A stretch of 64,000 nucleotides of DNA, taken from assembly GCF_024448935.1 (NCBI RefSeq), contig NZ_JAMOIE010000007.1, positions 23,445 through 87,444 of the forward strand, given 5' to 3'. Under the pieces are notes generated by a model that was not told the origin of the DNA, made no database searches, and worked only from the letters and a program-made list of their open reading frames with translations. Of this stretch, positions 58,937-64,000 are shown one piece after another. The stretch is from Stutzerimonas stutzeri (GTDB taxonomy: Bacteria; Pseudomonadota; Gammaproteobacteria; Pseudomonadales; Pseudomonadaceae). The translations under genes were made by a program, and so were the position numbers. Position 1 is the first letter of the stretch. The number at the start of each line of letters is the position of its first letter.

Positions 58937-61681
58937 ATGAATGCCGCAATACCTGAACCTTTGCCGCTGATACCGGCGAAGCTGAGCATGCCGCCGACGC
59001 CCAGAGGGCTGCTCTCGCGCCCTCGACTGGATGAGTGGCTGCAGCGACTCGGGGAGGTGCGTCTGGCGGTACTGCATGCGCCGAGTGGCTTCGGTAAGAC
59101 CACGCTGGCTTGCCAGTGGGCGCGGGCATTTCCGGGGCGGGTTGCCTGGCTGCAACTGCACCCGACGGATAACGATCCACGGCAGCTGGCTCGCTACTTG
59201 CTGCATGTGCTCGATGCGCAGCTGGAGCAGGGTTGTTCGCGCAGTCTGCTGCTTGCGGAGCAGGGTAGCGAGGCCTTCGATGTCTTGCTCACGCATTTGC
59301 TGGCGGAGCTGCCGGCCGGAAACGAACCGCTGCTTCTGGTGCTTGACGACTTCGAGACGCTGGTGAACCCCGAGGTCATCGCGGTGTTGCGCTTTTTCCT
59401 GCGCAACATGCCGTCCTGGTTGACCCTCCTGGTGTGTAGTCGCGGCCTGCCTGAGCTGGGGGTGGCCGATCTGCGCGTCAAGCATCAATTGCTGACCGTG
59501 GATACGGCGCAACTGGCGTTCGAAACCGACGAGGTCGAAGCCTTGCTCAAGGAAGGGTTGCCGGTGACCGTCAACCGCGAGCAGGTGGAGCGACTCAACC
59601 GCCGCATCGGTGGCTGGCCCTGTGCGTTGCAATTGGCGCTGCAGGAAGTGCAGACCAGCCGTGGCATGGATCTGTTTCTGGAAAACCTGCAACTCGGCCA
59701 TCCCTTCGTCCGCGACTACATGCGCGAACAGGTGATGAGCCCGCTCGGTTCGGCGACGGTCGAGTTCCTCCAGACGACCTGTCTGCTGGAGCGCTTCAAT
59801 GCCGCCCTGGCCAATCACCTGACCCAGGGCAGCAATTCCCGGGACATGCTCGAGCAGCTCGAACGGAACGGTCTGTTCGTACAACCCCTCGACAGTCTGC
59901 GTCAGTGGTACGCCTACCATCCGCTGTTCGGCATCTTTCTGCAGGGCGAACTGCATACCCATCAGCCGCAGCGTGTACCTGAACTTCATCTGCGTGCGGC
60001 CGAGGCGCTGATGACCGAGAGCATGCCGGAGGAGGCAGCACGCCATGCGGTGCAGGCGCGCTGCCCGACGCGCGTGGGCGAGGTGCTGGAGCGGTTCGGT
60101 CGGCAATTCTATCGTCAGGGACGGCTGGGGCTGTTGCAACAATGTCTGGAAACGCTGCCAGAGGCCGTCATCGCCGGGTCGCCGTTATTCACGCTGCTGC
60201 AGGCGTGGGTGTCGCAGAATTCCTACCAGTTCGATCAGGTCGAGCGCTGGTTCAAGGCCGGAGAGCAGGCCCTGCAGCACAGTTGCTCGGAAGATGACTG
60301 GGCACGCATCGTCGGCGAATTCAATGCCGTGCGCGCGCAGGTGGCGATGAATCAGGGGGACGAGCAGCAGGCCATCGCGCTGGCTCGCGAGGCGTTGGTG
60401 CGTGAGCCGCTGATCATGCGCACCTCCAAGGTCGCCGCGCTATCGGGCCTGGCCGAGGCGCACTTCGTGCAGGGGTTGCTGCCTCAGGCGCAACAGCAAT
60501 ATCAGGACGCTGAAAGCCGCGCACGGGAAATTCGCGCCTCGCACCTGGTGGTGTGGAATCTCGGCCAGCTCTCGGAGATCGCCATCGCCCAGGGCTTTCT
60601 GCAAAAGGCGTACTCGCTGCAGGAAAGGGCGATTCAGTATGTCGAACAGGCCGAGCTGCGAGCCACGCCGATCATGGAATTCATCTACCGCGTGCGCGGG
60701 CAGGTGCTGCTCGAATGGCACCATCTCGACGCCGCCGAGCAGTGCGCGCTGCAGGGCATCCAGATCCTCGAAGACGTTGGTGAACGATGGTTGCTGCAGT
60801 GCTACGCGCTGCTCGCTGGGATCGCCCACGCACGGGGCCAGCAGAGCGCCTGCGCCGATTACATCGGCAAGATGCAGAGCATGCTGGCCGACGACAATTA
60901 CCACGTCGACTGGCTCGCCAACGCCCACGCGGTGATGCTCAGCTACTGGGATTCGACCCAGGACAAGACTGCAATCCAGCAGTGGCTGCTCACCGCGCCC
61001 GCGCTCGAGCGGGGGCTCAATCACTTCGCCCAGTACAACGGCCGCAACCACGCACGTGCGCACCTGTCGCTGAAACAGGCGGACAAGGCGCTGCCTATCC
61101 TCAGGCAGCTGCAAGGCGATGCCGAACAGCACGGCCTGGTCATGGACCTGAACCGCAACCATATCCTCCTGGCGCAACTGCATTGGCAGCGCGAGGAACG
61201 ACAGCAGGCGCTCGACCATCTGCAACAAGCACTGACGCTGGCCACCAGCACAGGCGCCATCGGCAGCTTTCTACGCATCGGCAAGCTGATCATCGCCATG
61301 CTCAAGGCGTTGCAGCACGAGCGCACGCTCGGCGAACTCGAAGCTCAGCGAGCCGATCGGTTGATCCAGCTGGCGCAGCAGCAGCGCGACTTCAGCCGGG
61401 CGATCCGCATCACCCTCGACGAAGCGGTGATCCAGGACATCATCAACCGTCCGGATGTGCCCGAGCTGATCCGCCATTCGCCGCTGACGCGCCGAGAGTG
61501 GCAGGTGCTGAGCCTGATCCACGCGGGGCAGTCCAACGAGCAGATCGCGGAACACCTGAATGTCGCGCCGACGACGATCAAGACTCACATCCGCAGCCTG
61601 TATCAAAAGCTCAACATCACTCACCGCAACGAGGCGGTGCAGCTGGCGCGCAGCCTGCTGAGCAAGATCCAGGGCGAGTGA
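58937..61681 (+). CDS. malT: MalT-like LuxR-family transcriptional activator
   Basis: A 914-residue STAND-type regulator. The P-loop APSGFGKTT is at residues 48-56, followed by the NOD region, TPR-like repeats in the middle and a LuxR-type helix-turn-helix at about 845-905 (LTRREWQVLSLIHAGQSNEQ, APTTIKTHIRSLYQKL). E. coli MalT (901 residues) is activated by maltotriose and ATP and switches on the mal operons. The ATG at 58937 has GGGAG six bases upstream; ATG 58931 is an alternative. It follows malG in the same direction. No malK, amylomaltase or phosphorylase gene is in the window. Confidence 0.9.
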   Translation: MNAAIPEPLPLIPAKLSMPPTPRGLLSRPRLDEWLQRLGEVRLAVLHAPSGFGKTTLACQWARAFPGRVAWLQLHPTDNDPRQLARYLLHVLDAQLEQGCSRSLLLAEQGSEAFDVLLTHLLAELPAGNEPLLLVLDDFETLVNPEVIAVLRFFLRNMPSWLTLLVCSRGLPELGVADLRVKHQLLTVDTAQLAFETDEVEALLKEGLPVTVNREQVERLNRRIGGWPCALQLALQEVQTSRGMDLFLENLQLGHPFVRDYMREQVMSPLGSATVEFLQTTCLLERFNAALANHLTQGSNSRDMLEQLERNGLFVQPLDSLRQWYAYHPLFGIFLQGELHTHQPQRVPELHLRAAEALMTESMPEEAARHAVQARCPTRVGEVLERFGRQFYRQGRLGLLQQCLETLPEAVIAGSPLFTLLQAWVSQNSYQFDQVERWFKAGEQALQHSCSEDDWARIVGEFNAVRAQVAMNQGDEQQAIALAREALVREPLIMRTSKVAALSGLAEAHFVQGLLPQAQQQYQDAESRAREIRASHLVVWNLGQLSEIAIAQGFLQKAYSLQERAIQYVEQAELRATPIMEFIYRVRGQVLLEWHHLDAAEQCALQGIQILEDVGERWLLQCYALLAGIAHARGQQSACADYIGKMQSMLADDNYHVDWLANAHAVMLSYWDSTQDKTAIQQWLLTAPALERGLNHFAQYNGRNHARAHLSLKQADKALPILRQLQGDAEQHGLVMDLNRNHILLAQLHWQREERQQALDHLQQALTLATSTGAIGSFLRIGKLIIAMLKALQHERTLGELEAQRADRLIQLAQQQRDFSRAIRITLDEAVIQDIINRPDVPELIRHSPLTRREWQVLSLIHAGQSNEQIAEHLNVAPTTIKTHIRSLYQKLNITHRNEAVQLARSLLSKIQGE

Positions 61682-61705
61682 CCGGTATGTAGCCATTCAG
61701 TACGC

Positions 61706-61727
61706 ACCCGACCGGCCCGGTACGGGT
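61706..61727. terminator. hairpin after malT
   Basis: ACCCG-ACCGG-C-CCGGT-A-CGGGT forms a ten-pair stem with one bulged A and a single-base apex (apex tight, so the top pairs open). It begins 25 bases after the malT stop. The following TTCCGTTC is only weakly T-rich, so a Rho-independent terminator is likely but not certain. Confidence 0.55.
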
Positions 61728-61754
61728 TCCGTTCAAGCTTAGCGAGAGCCGAAG

Positions 61755-61920
61755 ATGACGCTGGGCGAAAAAACAGAAGATGCTCGCCGGCGAACTCTAC
61801 CGGCCCGGCGACGCCGATCAAGCCGCCGCCAGAGCCTGAATGATGCATTACAACGCAGCGCTCGGCGAAAACACCGGCGGTGCGACGTGACTTGCTGAAA
61901 GAGATTTCAGCCCGGATGTT
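61755..61920 (+). pseudogene. maltose O-acetyltransferase (Maa) N-terminal remnant
   Basis: Reading across frames gives MTLGEK, then KMLAGELYRPGDADQAAARA, then after a stop MMHYNAALGENTG, and in a third frame RRDLLKEI. This is the order of the maltose/galactoside acetyltransferase N-terminal domain (compare E. coli Maa: EKMIAGELYRSAD..., IHRYNHSL...). There are two frame changes and one stop within 165 bases, and the left-handed beta-helix domain that should follow is absent. It is a decayed gene just after malT. Confidence 0.7.
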
Positions 61921-61943
61921 TCTTTTTTGTATGAGCCGCTTGA

Positions 61944-62711
61944 TCAGGCGAGGTAGCCGCCGTCTACATTGAGCGACAGGCCGGTGGTGTAGCTCGACGC
62001 ATCGCTGGCGAGATAGAGCACAGCGCCCGCCATTTCGCTGGGATCCGCAACACGGTGCAGTGGGATGTGACGTAGCGCTTCTTCGCGGATCGAGTCGTTC
62101 TTGACCAGGGCCGAGGCAAACTTGGTGTCCGTGAGGCCTGGAAGCAGGGCATTGCAGCGAATGCCTTGGGCGGCGCACTCCTTGGCGAAAGCCTTGGTCA
62201 TGTTGATTACCGCTGCTTTGGTGACCGAGTAGATACCCTGGAAGTTGCCCGGCGTGACGCCATTGATCGAGGCTACGTTGATGATGCTGCCGCCCCCATG
62301 CTCACGCATCAATTTGCCGGCCTCGACGGACATGAAGAAATAGCCCCGGATATTCACATCAACCGTTTTCTGAAAGGCTGACACGTCGGTGTCCAGAATA
62401 TGGCAAAACTGCGGATTGGTAGCCGCGTTGTTGACCAAGATGTCCAGCCGGCCGAACCGTTCGCGAATTTGAGCGAAGACGGCCTGGATCTGTTCGAGTT
62501 CACCGATATGGCAGGCGACGGCTGTGGCCTTGCCACCGTCGGCGTTGATCGCATCAGCAACCGCCTGGCAGCCTTCGATTTTGCGGCTTGAAACAATAAC
62601 GTGGGCCCCTTGCTGGGCCAGCAGTTTGGCGATGGCTTCGCCAATGCCACGGCTGGCACCGGATACGAAGGCAATCTTGCCGTCCAGGTCAAATAGGTTG
62701 GTCTTGCTCAT
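61944..62711 (-). CDS. short-chain dehydrogenase/reductase
   Basis: A 255-residue classical SDR. The cofactor motif GASRGIG is at residues 18-24, NNAA near 94-97, and the catalytic triad is Ser148, Tyr161 and Lys165 (YSVTK). FabG-like and glucose dehydrogenase-like enzymes share this; the substrate is unknown. AGGA precedes the ATG. It lies 29 bases after the phosphotransferase gene on the same strand, a pairing often seen near fatty-acid or acyl-CoA degradation genes. Confidence 0.88.
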   Translation of the reverse strand: MSKTNLFDLDGKIAFVSGASRGIGEAIAKLLAQQGAHVIVSSRKIEGCQAVADAINADGGKATAVACHIGELEQIQAVFAQIRERFGRLDILVNNAATNPQFCHILDTDVSAFQKTVDVNIRGYFFMSVEAGKLMREHGGGSIINVASINGVTPGNFQGIYSVTKAAVINMTKAFAKECAAQGIRCNALLPGLTDTKFASALVKNDSIREEALRHIPLHRVADPSEMAGAVLYLASDASSYTTGLSLNVDGGYLA

Positions 62712-62740
62712 GGAGTCGGTTTTCCTCTTGGTGAGCTGTG

Positions 62741-63808
62741 TTACAGCTTCGATTTGTTAATGACCTGCAGGCTCACTTGCTCGAGCAGGGCGTTCATTTG
62801 TACGAACTTGGCGAATCGCTTGTCCTGGGTCTGATCGTGGAAGTAGCGGTAGTAGATTTGTTGGACAATCGCCGCCAGGCGGAACAGGCCATAGGTGTAG
62901 TAATAATCGAAGTTGTCGATGCGAATACCCGCGCGCTCGGCGTAGTAGTCGACGAATTGCTGACGAGTCAGCATGCCGGGTGCGTTGCTTGGCTGTTTGC
63001 GAATCAGCTGCATCGGCGCCGGGTCCGTCGCTTCTATCCAATAGGCAAGCGTATTGCCCAAATCCATTAGAGGATCACCCAGCGTCGTCATCTCCCAATC
63101 CAGAACGCCGATGATCTCCATGGGGTTATCCGGATTGAGGATTACATTATCGAAGCGGTAGTCGTTGTGGATGATGGCCGGCTTGTGGTGATCGGCTGGC
63201 ATCTTGTCCCGCAGCCAAGCCTTAACCGGCTCCCATCCAGGCGCGTCAGCCGTGATCGCCCGCTCATACCGATCGATCCAGCCATTTATCTGCCGCTGGA
63301 CGTAACCTTCGGGCTTGCCCAGATCACCTAGGCCGCAGGCGTAGTAGTCAACATTGTGCAGGTCGACGAACTTGTCGATGAAGCTCTTGCACAGCGCAGT
63401 GGTCTGCTCCGGCGTGAATCCAAGTTCGGCGGGCATGTCCTCACGGAGGATGATGCCCTTGACCCGCTCCATCAGGTAAAACTCGGCCCCGATAAGCGTC
63501 TCGTCGGTGCAATAGGCGTAGGCCTTCGGGCAGTACGGAAAGCCAGCGTTGAGCTGGTTGAGGATTCGGTATTCGCGTCCCATGTCATGTGCGGACCTGG
63601 CCTTGTGACCAAAGGGAGGACGGCGGAGCACGAATTCCTGTTTCGGGTATTCAAGCAGGTAGGTCAGGTTGGAAGCCCCGCCCGGAAACTGCGAAATACT
63701 CGGCAGGCCTTCTAGTCCCGGGATGTGGGCTTTCAGGTACTGGTCGATGGCCTCGGTGGGCAGTTCTTCGCCGTCACGTATGCGGCTGGTCTGATCAGTA
63801 AGCGCCAT
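62741..63808 (-). CDS. APH-type phosphotransferase (ACAD10/11 N-domain-like)
   Basis: A 355-residue kinase-fold protein. Motifs are PSISQFPGGASNLTYLLEYP, FVLRRPPFGHKARSAHDMGR (ATP-binding part), IIHNDYRFDNVIL (catalytic Asp near residue 215) and VLDWEMTTLGDPLMDLG (metal-binding Asp). It resembles the aminoglycoside-phosphotransferase-like proteins linked to acyl-CoA dehydrogenases (ACAD10/11 group), which in animals act on 4-hydroxyacids; that role is inferred only. AAGGG lies six bases before the ATG. First gene of a two-gene operon with the SDR. Confidence 0.86.
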   Translation of the reverse strand: MALTDQTSRIRDGEELPTEAIDQYLKAHIPGLEGLPSISQFPGGASNLTYLLEYPKQEFVLRRPPFGHKARSAHDMGREYRILNQLNAGFPYCPKAYAYCTDETLIGAEFYLMERVKGIILREDMPAELGFTPEQTTALCKSFIDKFVDLHNVDYYACGLGDLGKPEGYVQRQINGWIDRYERAITADAPGWEPVKAWLRDKMPADHHKPAIIHNDYRFDNVILNPDNPMEIIGVLDWEMTTLGDPLMDLGNTLAYWIEATDPAPMQLIRKQPSNAPGMLTRQQFVDYYAERAGIRIDNFDYYYTYGLFRLAAIVQQIYYRYFHDQTQDKRFAKFVQMNALLEQVSLQVINKSKL

Positions 63809-64000
63809 GCGTGTCCCTTTTCTATAATCGATGCCTTAATGGCCGGGTATGGCAGGCTTCAAGCCACGGCGCCATTGACCATCCGACGATGCTAATCTAA
63901 TGCGCGCGCTGAGCATCACCAAGGGAAGTCGGCCGTTATTGGCCGGGGTGTTGCCGCGTAATCAAGGCGCCTGATGCTTGGAAAACCCAGGAAGAGAGCG
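63809..64000. other. right-hand edge, upstream of the phosphotransferase gene
   Basis: 192 bases without a visible gene. The promoter of the phosphotransferase-SDR operon should be here. AGGAAGAGAG at about 63989-63998 looks like a ribosome site for a plus-strand gene starting just beyond the window. Confidence 0.35.

Noticed and set aside
58799..60142. 447-codon minus-strand open frame
   Set aside because: Antisense to malT, which is well supported by its P-loop and HTH.

Overview
The window is GC-rich, densely coded DNA from a gammaproteobacterium, most likely a Pseudomonadaceae member of the Pseudomonas stutzeri (Stutzerimonas) type. Supporting signs are the fdnGHI-fdhE operon, the GlgE/TreS-maltokinase/GlgB cluster, a CrbS/MxtR-like sensor, and a MalT-type regulator with malEFG. 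This is a judgement from gene content and protein resemblance only; no database was searched. I see no tRNA, rRNA, phage, insertion sequence or CRISPR.

Layout. 0.2-5.9 kb: Sec-containing, membrane-bound, Tat-exported formate dehydrogenase (fdnG with in-frame UGA and SECIS, fdnH, fdnI) plus fdhE. 6.4-14.1 kb: the trehalose/maltose-1-phosphate to alpha-glucan pathway (glgE, treS-maltokinase fusion, glgB). 14.2-19.4 kb, minus strand: a tightly overlapped operon of a zinc alcohol dehydrogenase, a DUF72 protein, an endonuclease/exonuclease/phosphatase-family protein, cardiolipin synthase ClsB and a YbhN-like membrane protein. 19.7-23.0 kb: small hypotheticals, a gutted GMC oxidoreductase next to its intact small partner, and D-lactate dehydrogenase ldhA. 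23.2-38.8 kb: a candidate sphingolipid island, described below. 39.0-42.1 kb: ydbH-ynbE-ydbL, an AsmA-like envelope lipid-transport set. 42.6-53.0 kb: Sel1 protein, rmuC, DUF4010 protein, a hybrid SSS-sensor kinase, GNAT, azlCD and an LplT-like MFS protein. 53.2-61.9 kb: a maltodextrin locus with intact malE, malF and malT but three damaged genes (alpha-amylase, malG, maltose acetyltransferase). 61.9-63.8 kb: an SDR and a phosphotransferase in one operon.

The most interesting system is the island at 23.2-38.8 kb. The minus-strand half encodes a fatty-acyl-AMP ligase, an extended SDR like ceramide reductase, an acyl carrier protein, a serine palmitoyltransferase-like enzyme and an ABC exporter. 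The plus-strand half, sharing a divergent promoter region that carries an approximately 89-bp direct duplication, encodes a bacterial-ceramide-synthase-like acyltransferase, a MobA-like nucleotidyltransferase, an LptF/LptG-like pair, a CDP-alcohol phosphotransferase, a DAGK/sphingosine-kinase-type lipid kinase, a Tam41-like cytidylyltransferase and an LpxO/AspH-like hydroxylase; a LicC-like nucleotidyltransferase lies between on the other strand. Together they could make acyl-ACP, condense it with serine, N-acylate and reduce to ceramide, then build a phospho-headgroup possibly through CDP-ceramide, flip the lipid and move it toward the outer membrane. The core (Spt, ACP, synthetase, CerR, bCerS) matches the route known in Caulobacter. 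The headgroup and transport half is inference.
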